The position numbers and the translations under genes were made by a program. From a virus, in IMG/VR virus record IMGVR_UViG_3300034104_004653, positions 1 through 20,514 of that record: a stretch of DNA of 20,514 nucleotides; one strand, written 5' to 3'. Of this stretch, positions 9,429-18,128 are shown piece by piece (positions within the stretch are counted from its first letter, which is position 1; the number at the start of each line of letters is the position of its first letter). The notes under the pieces are model-generated. The model saw only the letters and a list, made by a program, of their open reading frames with translations. It was not told the origin of the DNA and did not search any database.

Positions 9429-9978
9429 AGTGCGCAGACATCCTGTAACAGCAATGAATGTTAACAAGGTTATAACTCCTCCTCCAATGGAATTGGTCAA
9501 TCCAGAAGTTACTTTCATGGATATGAAAGCTCAAAAATTGATAGTTGCACGATTGGAAAAATTTCCAGCGGCTGTAATATTATACAATCAACAAGATTAT
9601 GATAAAGTTGTGAATAAGAGCGATGAAGCATTTTATGAAAGATTACTACAAATACTAGGAGATAATCCTGGAGAATTATTACATGCTCTATTACCAAGAA
9701 CACTAGAAGCTGATCCAAATGGACCAGGAACTATTCTTCATGGGATGTTTAGCAGTTTAGGAATCAAATCTGATTCTACTTGTGGCTGTATGCAGAGAGC
9801 ATTAGAAATGAACAGACACGGACCAGAATGGTGTTCAGAGAATATTAATCTAATTTTAGGCTGGCTAAAGAAAGAAGCAGAAAAAAGAAAATTGCCATTT
9901 ATTGAACCAGTAGCTAGATTAATTGTTAATAAAGCTATTAGTAAATCTAAACGATTATTAGCTAAAGCAAAAGTATGA
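9406..9978 (+). CDS. conserved hypothetical protein with a CxC...WC signature, 190 aa
   Basis: The core, residues 108-165, runs GTILHGMFSSLGI, then STCGCMQRALEMNRHGPEWC and SENINLILGWLKKEAEKRKL. The C-x-C (126, 128) and W-C (143) with the MNRHGP motif recall a family I have seen beside phage-like genes, in which 'C-C---A--MN--GP-WC-------I--WL--EA' recurs; no function is known to me. The Cys set might bind a metal. AAAGGAG is 6 nt before the ATG. It overlaps HNH by 23 nt and the next gene by 4 nt (ATGA), so it is embedded in the packaging operon. Confidence 0.75.
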   Translation: MRLNQTIKVRRHPVTAMNVNKVITPPPMELVNPEVTFMDMKAQKLIVARLEKFPAAVILYNQQDYDKVVNKSDEAFYERLLQILGDNPGELLHALLPRTLEADPNGPGTILHGMFSSLGIKSDSTCGCMQRALEMNRHGPEWCSENINLILGWLKKEAEKRKLPFIEPVARLIVNKAISKSKRLLAKAKV

Positions 9979-10442
9979 ATAATTTATTTAATATTATTAT
10001 CGACACTAGAGAACAGCAGCCGTGGAATTTTCCAGAACATACCACAGCCATTAAGAAGTTGGATACTGGAGACTATTCAATAGAAGGACTAGAGAATATT
10101 CTGTGTATTGAACGAAAGAAAAGCGTGAATGAATTCGCTAATAATATTATTGAAAAAAGATATATCGATTGGACACACAGAATGAGAGACTACAAATACA
10201 AATATTTGATGCTAGAATTTAATTTGCAGAACATATATGACTATCCAAAAGGATCTAGTTTGCCCAAATATATGTGGGACAAGGTTAAAATTTCTCCCAA
10301 ATTTATTCTTAAAAATTTAGTAGAACTTCAAATATACAATAATATCCATGTAGTCTTTTGTGGCTCATCTCAGAATGCTGAAAAGCTAGCCTTATTTATT
10401 ATGAATAAAGTATACAACAATGAAAACAAAAACTCAATTTGA
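9975..10442 (+). CDS. ERCC4-type nuclease, 155 aa
   Basis: Shows the ERCC4 (XPF/Mus81) nuclease pattern: IIIDTREQQPW (Asp 10, Arg 12, Glu 13), KLDTGDYSIEG (Gly-Asp-Tyr 32-34), and IERKKSVNEF (Glu-Arg-Lys 46-48), the hallmark ERKxxxD-like motif here ending in Asn-Glu in place of Asp. The acidic cluster would bind the metal that cuts branched or flapped DNA. There is no helicase or HhH domain, so it is a stand-alone nuclease. In phages such proteins serve recombination or resolve branched DNA before packaging, which suits its place next to the large terminase. Coupled by ATGA to the gene before, and overlapping the terminase gene by 23 nt. Confidence 0.85.
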   Translation: MNNLFNIIIDTREQQPWNFPEHTTAIKKLDTGDYSIEGLENILCIERKKSVNEFANNIIEKRYIDWTHRMRDYKYKYLMLEFNLQNIYDYPKGSSLPKYMWDKVKISPKFILKNLVELQIYNNIHVVFCGSSQNAEKLALFIMNKVYNNENKNSI

Positions 10443-12441
10443 TGATGCGTGGTTAGGACTAGGCGACTTATCTGAAATTAGCATAAAAGCTAATAGAATG
10501 ATAGGCCGTAACAAATTTGAGATAGAACATCCCGATTTTCACTTAATCAAAATATTTAGTGATCCTAATTATCTTGGATCAACATGTAAATTATTATTTA
10601 ATATCGAATTACATCCAATACAAATAGCTATTCTGCAAGAGTTTTGGATTCGACCATTTCCAATGTTTATTGCGTCTCGTGGTTTTGGTAAATCATTTTT
10701 AATGGCATTATATTGTGTATTAAAATGCGTTTTTGTTCCAGGGACCAAAATTGTTGTTGTTGGTGCTGCTTTCCGACAGAGTAAAATTATTTTCGAATAT
10801 ATGGAAACTATTTGGCGCAATAGTCCAATATTACGAAGTATTTTTTCTGGTAATGATGATGGTCCAAGAAGAGATGTTGATAGATGCACAATGAGATTGG
10901 GTGATAGTTGGACCATAGCCATTCCTATGGGTGACGGATCTAAAATTAGAGGTCTTCGTGCGCATATTATTATTGCTGACGAATTCGCATCAATTTCACC
11001 AGATATTTATGAGACGGTTGTTTCCGGATTCGCTGCCGTATCTGCTAATCCAATACAAAATGTTAAAGAAGAAGCCAAAAAACAAGCCATGCAAAAATCT
11101 GGAGTGTGGAATGAAGAACTAGAAACGCTTAATCATAAGATGGGTAACCAAGCTATTATATCTGGTACTGCTGATTATGCTTTTAAACATTTTGCTAAGT
11201 ATTGGAAAAGATACAAAAAGATTATCGAAAGCAAAGGAGATATTGAAAAACTAAAAGAAATTTTTGGCGATGAGATTCCAGATAATTTTAATTGGAAAGA
11301 TTATAGTATAATTAGAATGCCATATGAACTTATTCCAAAAGGTTTCATGGATGATAAACAAGTTTCCAGAGCCAAAGCCACTATTCATATTGGTACATAT
11401 AATATGGAATATGCGGCGTGTTTCGTAGAAGATAGTGAAGGATTCTTTAGAAGAAGCCTTGTTGAAAGTTGCGTAGTAAATGATCAAAATCCAATATTAT
11501 CAAATAATATACCGATACTATTTGATGCAACAATAAAAGGTAATCCTAATTGTCAATACATCTACGGCATCGACCCTGCTTCAGAACAAGATAATTTTAG
11601 TATTGTTGTTTTAGAAGTTCATCCAACACACTCCAGAGTAGTATATGTTTGGACAACGAATCGTAAGAATTTTAAAGAAAGACAAAAAACCGGATTAGTA
11701 GCAGAAAACGATTTTTATGGATTTTGTTCTCGTAAAATTAGATCGCTTATGAAGTCTTTTCCTTGTTATAGAATAGGGCTTGATGCTCAGGGTGGTGGCG
11801 TAGCTATTGAGGAAGCTTTACATGATATATCAAAATTAGGACCAGATGAAATTCCCATATGGCCCATAATAGATTATAACAAACCAAAAGATACTGACGA
11901 TCAACAAGGATTACACATATTAGAATTAGTGCAATTTGCTAGGGCAGATTGGACAAGTCAGGCTAATCACGGATTGAGAAAGGATATGGAAGATAAAGTA
12001 TTATTATTTCCAAGATTTGATAATTTAACTCTTGGATTAACTATGGAAGAAGAAGGCAAAAATATTCTTGAGTCGGATCTAAATCCAATTTATGATAGTT
12101 TAAGTGAATGTATTTTAGAGATTGAAGAATTAAAAAACGAATTAACAACTATTGTTATGACACAAACTAGTGGTGGTGCTGGAGCAAGAGACCGATGGGA
12201 TACTCCAGAAGTTAAGATGTCTAATGGTAAAAAAGGAAGATTAAGAAAAGATAGATATAGTGCATTAATTATAGCTAATATGTTAGCTAGACAATCTCAC
12301 TCATCTTTAGCTTCTCCTAAATATGAAATTATAGGAGACAACGCAAGAAATGTGGTTAATATAAAAGGAGATATGTATAAAGGACCAGAATGGTTCACAT
12401 CAGCAGCTAATGATGATATTTATACTGGAATTTATAGATAA
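10420..12441 (+). CDS. terL: terminase large subunit (packaging ATPase-nuclease), 673 aa
   Basis: Walker A at 85-92 (ASRGFGKS), Walker B at 182-188 (HIIIADE, Asp 187 and Glu 188), and a coupling SGT at 248-250 form the packaging ATPase. The C-terminal RNase H-like nuclease has Asp 385 (YGIDPASEQDNFSIVV), Asp 455 (GLDAQGGGVAIEE) and Asp 611 (DRYSALIIAN). The arginine of Walker A is at the usual place. The protein docks on the portal and threads DNA into the prohead, then cuts it. The start is weakly supported (no clear Shine-Dalgarno) and overlaps the ERCC4 gene by 23 nt, which suggests coupled translation. At 673 aa it is longer than a typical large terminase (about 450-600). Confidence 0.92.
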   Translation: MKTKTQFDDAWLGLGDLSEISIKANRMIGRNKFEIEHPDFHLIKIFSDPNYLGSTCKLLFNIELHPIQIAILQEFWIRPFPMFIASRGFGKSFLMALYCVLKCVFVPGTKIVVVGAAFRQSKIIFEYMETIWRNSPILRSIFSGNDDGPRRDVDRCTMRLGDSWTIAIPMGDGSKIRGLRAHIIIADEFASISPDIYETVVSGFAAVSANPIQNVKEEAKKQAMQKSGVWNEELETLNHKMGNQAIISGTADYAFKHFAKYWKRYKKIIESKGDIEKLKEIFGDEIPDNFNWKDYSIIRMPYELIPKGFMDDKQVSRAKATIHIGTYNMEYAACFVEDSEGFFRRSLVESCVVNDQNPILSNNIPILFDATIKGNPNCQYIYGIDPASEQDNFSIVVLEVHPTHSRVVYVWTTNRKNFKERQKTGLVAENDFYGFCSRKIRSLMKSFPCYRIGLDAQGGGVAIEEALHDISKLGPDEIPIWPIIDYNKPKDTDDQQGLHILELVQFARADWTSQANHGLRKDMEDKVLLFPRFDNLTLGLTMEEEGKNILESDLNPIYDSLSECILEIEELKNELTTIVMTQTSGGAGARDRWDTPEVKMSNGKKGRLRKDRYSALIIANMLARQSHSSLASPKYEIIGDNARNVVNIKGDMYKGPEWFTSAANDDIYTGIYR

Positions 12442-12489
12442 TTGTGTATTTAAATAATAATTATATTATAATAGAATTACAATAACATT
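12442..12489 (+). promoter_or_regulatory. A/T-only gap with weak promoter-like pair
   Basis: TTGTGT (12442-12447) and TATAAT (12467-12472) are 19 bp apart, the same odd spacing as the TTGACA/TATAAT pair at 7521-7551. This could be a late promoter or an accident of A/T-rich sequence. It is one of the few real gaps in the head operon. Confidence 0.25.
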
Positions 12490-14676
12490 ATGAAAAAACA
12501 ATATCCAAAAAGCGAAGCTATACAAAACGCAGAAGTATCTAACGAAGAAGCATATGTTTTATGGGGAGACGATGCTGACAGTAGAAATCAAGCTATGAAA
12601 GCTTCTGCTGGCGCTTTGGATGAATTTACATCTATTCAAAAATCCACAGCTGGAGGAGGACACAGATATCGATTAGATTATTCTAATTTAGATAGTAATA
12701 CTAGTGGTCGTCCAGGATTAACCAGATCAGACTATGACTACTTTAGGCCAGACGAATCTGTGCCAAAGCATGTTAAACTAGTAATGCGCAAAGCTGATGA
12801 AATTTATCAAAGAGTTGGCTTAGTTAAAAACGTTATAGATTTAATGGGTGATTTTGCTACACAAGGAATAAGGATTGTTCATAAAAATAAAAGAATCGAA
12901 AAATTCTATAAAAAATGGTTTCAAAAAATAAAAGGAAAAGATAGATCCGAAAGATTTGCTAATAATCTCTATAAGTCTGGAAATATTGTTATCAATAGAC
13001 AAACAGCAAAGATTAATCTTAAAACCACCGAAAAAATGTTTAAGGGAACAGCAGCTGACATAGAAGTCTTATCCAATGATAATCAATTTGAAAAAAGAGA
13101 AATTCCTTGGAAATATACTTTTATAGATCCTGTTTATGTTGATGTTGCAGCAGGATCACTATCTTCTTTTGTTCAAGAAAAGAGATATGAATTATCTTTG
13201 CCTCCTAGTTTACGCAAAATAATTAATGCTCCTAAAACAGAATCAGAAAAAGAAATAATAAATAATTTACCACCATCAATTATAGCAGCAGCAAAATCAA
13301 AAAGTAAATATCCTTTGGATCCAAATAAGACATTGGTTTTTCATTATAAAAAAGACGATTGGCAAGCATGGGCATACCCAATGATCTATGCTATTATGGA
13401 CGATATTACAGTAATAGAAAAACTTAAACTTGCAGATATTGCGGCTTTGGATGGTGCGATTTCTAATATTAGAATTTTTAAATTAGGAAGCTTAGAACAC
13501 AAGATAGCTCCTACAAAAGCAGCAACTTCTAAACTAGCACAAATTTTAGGCAATAATGTTGGTGGTGGCACAATGGATCTTGTTTGGGGTCCAGATATTG
13601 AACTAATCGAATCCAAAACATCAGTACATCAATTCTTAGGTGAAGGTAAATACATACCACATCTAAATAGTATTTATGCTGGTCTTGGTATTCCTCCAAC
13701 ACTAACAGGCACTTTCGGAGCTTCTGGAACAACTAATAATTTCATTAGTCTAAAAACATTAACTCAAAGACTTCAATATGGTAGAGATGTTCTCGTTAGT
13801 TTCTGGGAAAAAGAAATCGAGATTGTTCAGAAAGCAATGGGTTTTAGTTCTCCAGCAAAAATAGAATTTGATCGTATGGATCTTAGTAATGAAGAAGCAG
13901 AAAAAGCTCTATTAATTCAATTAGCTGATCGTAATATTATTTCTGATGAAATGATTAGAAATAGATTTGGTTTAGATCCAGATATGGAAAAGTTAAGAGT
14001 TAATCAGGAAAATAGAAGTCGCAAAGCCAAAACTATGCCAAATAAAGCCGGTCCTTATCATGATGCTAATTTTGAAAACTCTATTAAAAAACTTGGTGTT
14101 CAGTTAGGCATGTTAACTCCTAGTGAAGTTGGGGTTGAGCTCGATCCCAAAAAACGAGGAGAAAAAAATATGATGCAAATGAAACAAGAGCTAGCGCCAG
14201 CCGCACCACCACAACAAAGCTCCGGCCCAATCGGAGTATCTGGTCAAGGCAGACCCAAAAATTCTAAGGATTCTACAACCAGAAAACAAAGAGAATTCAA
14301 ACCACAAACCGGAGCTAGTCTAACAATATGGGCAACAAAAGCTCAAGAAAATATTTCTGAAATTCTTAATCCTATATTATTAGATTTTTATAAGAAAAAG
14401 AATCTAAGGAATTTATCACACGCAGAATCTAGTGAGCTAGAAGATATTAAAACTAAAGTATTATTTAATATTAAACCTTATACTAATATTAATATAGATA
14501 TTATTAATGAAATATTAGCTGGTATAAATACTAAAGCTAATTGTCAAATAATGAATCATTATAAAGAATGGCAAAAAGATATTCAAAGCAATTTAAATGA
14601 ACAGATGACTTTAGACGATCAAAAACAAGCTAAAGCTTCATTTTATTCAATGGTGTATAGCATATTAAACCAATAA
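12490..14676 (+). CDS. portal protein, 728 aa
   Basis: Follows the large terminase and has the portal layout. A clip/stem-type N-terminal half contains VGLVKNVIDLMGDFATQGIR and a 'W-x-x-K-x-x-G-K-D-R-S-E-R-F-x-N-N-L-Y-x-S-G-N' motif (about 148-172). The central part has the WAYPMIYAIMDDI helix and the GLGIPPTLTGTFG segment. A low-complexity C-terminal extension holds Pro/Ala/Gln (about 575-590) and a basic GQGRPKNSKDSTTRKQR stretch. Twelve copies would form the ring at the prohead vertex through which DNA enters. The C-terminal extension of about 200 residues is long for the family; its last helix-rich part could be a separate domain. There is no clear Shine-Dalgarno before the ATG. Confidence 0.85.
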   Translation: MKKQYPKSEAIQNAEVSNEEAYVLWGDDADSRNQAMKASAGALDEFTSIQKSTAGGGHRYRLDYSNLDSNTSGRPGLTRSDYDYFRPDESVPKHVKLVMRKADEIYQRVGLVKNVIDLMGDFATQGIRIVHKNKRIEKFYKKWFQKIKGKDRSERFANNLYKSGNIVINRQTAKINLKTTEKMFKGTAADIEVLSNDNQFEKREIPWKYTFIDPVYVDVAAGSLSSFVQEKRYELSLPPSLRKIINAPKTESEKEIINNLPPSIIAAAKSKSKYPLDPNKTLVFHYKKDDWQAWAYPMIYAIMDDITVIEKLKLADIAALDGAISNIRIFKLGSLEHKIAPTKAATSKLAQILGNNVGGGTMDLVWGPDIELIESKTSVHQFLGEGKYIPHLNSIYAGLGIPPTLTGTFGASGTTNNFISLKTLTQRLQYGRDVLVSFWEKEIEIVQKAMGFSSPAKIEFDRMDLSNEEAEKALLIQLADRNIISDEMIRNRFGLDPDMEKLRVNQENRSRKAKTMPNKAGPYHDANFENSIKKLGVQLGMLTPSEVGVELDPKKRGEKNMMQMKQELAPAAPPQQSSGPIGVSGQGRPKNSKDSTTRKQREFKPQTGASLTIWATKAQENISEILNPILLDFYKKKNLRNLSHAESSELEDIKTKVLFNIKPYTNINIDIINEILAGINTKANCQIMNHYKEWQKDIQSNLNEQMTLDDQKQAKASFYSMVYSILNQ

Positions 14677-14689
14677 TAAGGGTATAATA

Positions 14690-16114
14690 ATGAAAATTTA
14701 CGCTTCAGAAATTGAAGATGGTGTTGCAGATTTAATAAAGACTCAAGCTTGTGTTAGTTACGCTAGCTTCGTTGAGCCTTGCGAAAATAAATCTTCTTTT
14801 AATTTTCAAGATATTAAAACTATCGCATCTTTAGATGATAGTGATTTATATTATGTTCAATCTATTTTAGTAACATCATCTTGGAATAAAAATGATGATA
14901 TTTTTGATAAAGCAGAAGTATGGAATGCTAAAAATACTCCAGAAGATAAACCAACAAATTTAGAACATGATGAGGGTTTGATTATTGGACATATTACTTC
15001 AAACTATCCAGTAACAGATGATGGTGAATTAATAGATCCAAATACTCCAGTTGATCAATTACCAGATAAATTCCATATTTTAACAGGTTCTGTAATATAT
15101 CGAGGATTTACTAAGCCAGAATTAAAAGATAGATCCAATAAACTTATTGCTGAAATCGAACAGGGTACTAAATACGTTAGTATGGAGTGTTTCTTTAGAG
15201 GTTTTGATTATGGAATTATAGATAAAACTACAGGACAATATAAAGTTCTATCTCGTAACGATGATACATCTCATCTCACAAAATATTTAAGAGCATATGG
15301 TGGCAAAGGCGAACATAATAATTATAAAATTGGCCGAGTTTTAAGAGATATAACATTTAGTGGCAAAGGTTTTGTTGACAAACCAGCCAATATAGATAGT
15401 ATAATATTTAGTCGCAGTGAATTAATGTATAAATTTTTAGAAGAAAAAAATGAAGATTTAGAAAAAGAAGGTGTAATAGACAATAAACCAATTTTTGTGT
15501 CGGAGAATAACACTATGAGTTCAGAAAATACTTCAGTAGAGAATACAAATAACGAAGCTCTAGAAAGCAAGGTTGCAGAACTAGAGTCAGTTGTTAGCAC
15601 ACACATTACAGAGAAAGAGACACTAATGCAAGAAAAAGAAGCTTTAGTTAAAGAGACACAAACTTTAGCAGAAACTCACGCTGCTGAGTTAGAGGCTATT
15701 AAAGCAGAACTAGACAAGGCTAATCAAGAACTAGCTGCATATAAGAGCAAAGAAGAAGAAATGAAGAAGAAAGAAATGAAGATGAAGAGAATGGCTGAAC
15801 TAGTTGAAACTGGTTTAGACACAACGGAAGCTTCAGAAACTTTGGAAAGCATGGATGCATTTTCTGATGAGCAGTTCGAACTAGTTTTAGCTGCTATGAA
15901 GAAAATGAAACAAGCTAAAAAAATGATGGCTTCTACCGAAGTAGAAACTGAATCCACAAAAGAATCAATAGCTGATGCATCAACTTTAGACACCGTTGAG
16001 GTTGAACCTGAAGTTAATCTGGCGATTAGCGAAGAAGAAGATACTTCTGCTATTGAGGCTACTCGTGCATCGTTAATTGATTTTGTTAAGTCTAGACTTC
16101 AAATTACTAAGTAA
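14690..16114 (+). CDS. prohead protease fused to scaffold, 474 aa
   Basis: The N-terminal half (about 1-250) looks like a capsid maturation serine protease: PTNLEHDE places His 93 and KYVSMECFFRG places Ser 164, in the order of the S78/U35-type and herpesvirus-like assemblins, with a closing DITFSGKGFVDKPAN segment. After a linker (about 250-285) comes a long Glu/Lys-rich coiled coil (about 285-395) typical of scaffold, and an acidic tail ending DFVKSRLQITK. The protease-scaffold shapes the prohead and is then cleaved out. AAGGGTATAATA precedes the ATG. A second, in-frame start for the scaffold half is listed separately. Confidence 0.85.
   Translation: MKIYASEIEDGVADLIKTQACVSYASFVEPCENKSSFNFQDIKTIASLDDSDLYYVQSILVTSSWNKNDDIFDKAEVWNAKNTPEDKPTNLEHDEGLIIGHITSNYPVTDDGELIDPNTPVDQLPDKFHILTGSVIYRGFTKPELKDRSNKLIAEIEQGTKYVSMECFFRGFDYGIIDKTTGQYKVLSRNDDTSHLTKYLRAYGGKGEHNNYKIGRVLRDITFSGKGFVDKPANIDSIIFSRSELMYKFLEEKNEDLEKEGVIDNKPIFVSENNTMSSENTSVENTNNEALESKVAELESVVSTHITEKETLMQEKEALVKETQTLAETHAAELEAIKAELDKANQELAAYKSKEEEMKKKEMKMKRMAELVETGLDTTEASETLESMDAFSDEQFELVLAAMKKMKQAKKMMASTEVETESTKESIADASTLDTVEVEPEVNLAISEEEDTSAIEATRASLIDFVKSRLQITK
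15515..16114 (+). CDS. nested scaffold protein from internal start, 199 aa
   Basis: An in-frame ATG at codon 276 of the protease-scaffold gene has GGAG 9 nt upstream (CGGAGAATAACACT) and begins MSSENTSVENTNNEALESKV, exactly where protease sequence ends and coiled coil begins. Translation from here would make free scaffold in excess of protease, as in lambda (C and Nu3) and several other phages. The ribosome site and position are seen; expression is inferred. Confidence 0.6.
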   Translation: MSSENTSVENTNNEALESKVAELESVVSTHITEKETLMQEKEALVKETQTLAETHAAELEAIKAELDKANQELAAYKSKEEEMKKKEMKMKRMAELVETGLDTTEASETLESMDAFSDEQFELVLAAMKKMKQAKKMMASTEVETESTKESIADASTLDTVEVEPEVNLAISEEEDTSAIEATRASLIDFVKSRLQITK

Positions 16115-16125
16115 GGGAGAAAAAT

Positions 16126-16578
16126 ATGGCTCTTAAACCAGATCGTATCGAAGATCAAACAGATATCTCATTCTTCATGAACACAACTGCCGAACGTGGT
16201 GGTGTTGTTTGTGTTAGCACAGTTGGTTCTGGCGTAGCAATGGATGATGCCAATGCTGTTGTTCAGTACAAGGCTGTTGCAAGCGGTGGTAAGCCAGTAG
16301 GTGTTCTACTAAATGATGTTGTTAATCTTGATCTAACAAGACAGCACATCAACTATCACAGAGACGAAGTACAGATTGGTGGCAAAGTAACAATTCTACA
16401 AAGAGGTCAGGTAACCACAGATTTAATCTCTGGTACTCCAACAGCCGGCGATGCTGCTTATGTTGGTGCTAGCGGTTATTTAAGCCCAACACAGGCTACT
16501 GGTGCTGTACAGGTCGGTAGATTCTTGAGTACAGTAGATGCCGATGGTTTCGCCAAAGTATCCGTAAACATTGTCTGA
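16126..16578 (+). CDS. head decoration protein, 150 aa
   Basis: Starts MALKPDRIEDQTDISFFMNT and is a Gly/Val/Thr-rich, beta-sheet protein with NTTAERGGVVCVSTVGSG, a GKPVGVLLNDVVNLDL segment, GKVTILQRGQVTTDL and AGDAAYVGASGYLSPTQ. These are hallmarks of capsid cement proteins that trimerise on the shell, and the place between scaffold and major capsid gene is the usual one. AAGGGAG lies 6 nt before the ATG. Codons are less A/T-biased than in the preceding genes, as expected for a highly made protein. Confidence 0.8.
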   Translation: MALKPDRIEDQTDISFFMNTTAERGGVVCVSTVGSGVAMDDANAVVQYKAVASGGKPVGVLLNDVVNLDLTRQHINYHRDEVQIGGKVTILQRGQVTTDLISGTPTAGDAAYVGASGYLSPTQATGAVQVGRFLSTVDADGFAKVSVNIV

Positions 16579-16596
16579 TCCTAAAGGGAGAAAAAA

Positions 16597-17613
16597 ATGT
16601 CAAATAAAAGTAAAGCATTTGAACCAACACCAGAGCTTACCGATCTTCTAGTTCGTTCTGGTTCAGCTAGAAAAGAAGAGTCGTTAGTAGCTAATGCAGA
16701 GTTTGCAAAAGCTCTTGAACTACCACTTAGACAAGGTGTTCTTAGTGGTAATATTCTAGATGGTATCTATGAGCCAATTCGTTTAGCTCCTGGTGCCACT
16801 CCAGAATTTCCTCTTGATTTCCTAACCCCAGGCAATGAGAAGGACTTTGTGGCTTACACAATTCCAAATCATGGCTATATTCCAGAGCGCCATGTAGAGG
16901 GCGACTATGTTATGGTTCCAACATTTGATATTGGTGCCAGCATAGACTATCTACTAAAGTATGCTCGTGATGCTCGTTGGGACGTTGTTGGTAGAGCTAT
17001 GGAAGTTCTAGAGTCTTCATTCGTTAAGAAGATGAATGATGACGGCTGGCACACCATCCTAGCTGCTGGTGTTGATCGTAACATCGTCGTTTATGATAGC
17101 GATGCTGATGCTGGTCAATTCACAAAGAGATTAGTTTCTCTATTAAAGACAGTAATGCGCAGAAACGGTGGCGGTAATTCCGCTTCTAACAACCGTGGTA
17201 TGCTAACTGATCTTTATGTTTCACCAGAGGCTATGGAAGATCTACGCAACTGGGGTGTTGATCAGGTTGATGAGATCACTCGTCGTGAAATCTATGTTGC
17301 TGGTGATGGCGCTGGCGTAATCAACCGTGTCTTCGGTGTTAACCTCCATGATCTCGATGAACTAGGTGATGGTCAAGAATATCAGCTATTTTACGAGAAC
17401 ACACTTGGTGGCACACTACAGGGCAGCGACACAGAGGTTGTTGTTGGTCTTGATCTCAGAAGAAGAGATTCTTTCATAATGCCAATTCGTGAAGAAGTTC
17501 AGATCTTCGAAGACGACACACTACATCGTCAGAAGAGAGCTGGTTTCTACGGCTATGCCGAACAAGGCTTCGCCGTACTAGATAACCGCAGAGTACTACT
17601 CGGCTCGTTCTAA
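16597..17613 (+). CDS. major capsid protein, 338 aa
   Basis: Position, size and sequence fit an HK97-fold major capsid protein: an N-terminal arm (about 1-60), an E-loop-like region with VAYTIPNHGYIPERHVEGDY and VMVPTFDIGASIDYLLKYAR, the long spine helix (ARWDVVGRAMEVLESSFVKK), then the P and A domains with LTDLYVSPEAMEDLRNWGVD, VFGVNLHDLDELGDGQEYQ and a closing RAGFYGYAEQGFAVLDNRR. AAAGGGAG precedes the ATG by 7 nt. It carries many C-ending codons compared with the genes upstream, consistent with very high expression. An intrinsic terminator follows within 30 nt of the stop. Confidence 0.9.
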   Translation: MSNKSKAFEPTPELTDLLVRSGSARKEESLVANAEFAKALELPLRQGVLSGNILDGIYEPIRLAPGATPEFPLDFLTPGNEKDFVAYTIPNHGYIPERHVEGDYVMVPTFDIGASIDYLLKYARDARWDVVGRAMEVLESSFVKKMNDDGWHTILAAGVDRNIVVYDSDADAGQFTKRLVSLLKTVMRRNGGGNSASNNRGMLTDLYVSPEAMEDLRNWGVDQVDEITRREIYVAGDGAGVINRVFGVNLHDLDELGDGQEYQLFYENTLGGTLQGSDTEVVVGLDLRRRDSFIMPIREEVQIFEDDTLHRQKRAGFYGYAEQGFAVLDNRRVLLGSF

Positions 17614-17638
17614 ATTATCTTCAGTAATGTGGTTTTAC

Positions 17639-17668
17639 AAAGGGCCGGTTATTCCGGCCCTTTTTTTT
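17639..17668 (+). terminator. intrinsic terminator after the capsid gene
   Basis: GGGCCGG-TTATT-CCGGCCC followed by eight T. The stem is perfect, 7 G-C pairs plus three A-T pairs formed with the first T residues. It ends the head operon after the major capsid gene. Because AAA precedes and the stem is symmetric, some activity for leftward transcripts is also possible. Confidence 0.95.
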
Positions 17669-17719
17669 GTATATTAGGTGTATCTATCCTTGTAGCGATA
17701 ATATCAATAGAGGAAATAT

Positions 17720-18127
17720 ATGGCAGCTAATCAATATGATTTTAAAATAGAACAAGGCTCATCACATAAATTATCTTTTATTTATAAAGACTCTGACAAA
17801 AATCCTATAGATATTAGTGGATATTGCGCTAGATTGACTTGGAAAACTAATACTAATATTAGTCAAATATTTACAACTGAAAATCTGGACTATTCCACTT
17901 ATAAATTTGTTATTGATACGCCAACCTCTGATGGTAAAATGACTTTGTATTTTCCTGCATCAACAACAAATGGTTTTGATTTTAGTACAGCTAAATATGA
18001 CTTAGAACTTCAATCAACCACAGATTTATATACTGGAGGAGGCAAGGAAACTCTAAGAATTCTTTATGGTAATGTTACAATCGCAAAGAGATATAGCAAA
18101 TCAACAGAATTATTAGATTGTACATGA
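17720..18127 (+). CDS. small tail or baseplate-type structural protein, 135 aa
   Basis: Begins MAANQYDFKIEQGSSHKLSF with IYKDSDKNPIDISGYCARLT next. The 'DF-IEQG-T--L---Y-D--G-PIDL-GY-ARL' opening is very frequent in short phage proteins encoded beside fibre or baseplate genes and predicted as an immunoglobulin-like beta sandwich (BppU N-terminal type). The rest continues as beta strands (GKMTLYFPASTTNGFDFSTA, YDLELQSTTDLYTGGGKETL). AGAGGAAA is the ribosome site. It is separated from the head genes by the terminator, so a promoter is expected in 17669-17715, but I see only a weak GATAAT. The stop is 1 nt from the next ATG. Confidence 0.7.
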   Translation: MAANQYDFKIEQGSSHKLSFIYKDSDKNPIDISGYCARLTWKTNTNISQIFTTENLDYSTYKFVIDTPTSDGKMTLYFPASTTNGFDFSTAKYDLELQSTTDLYTGGGKETLRILYGNVTIAKRYSKSTELLDCT

Positions 18128-18128
18128 A

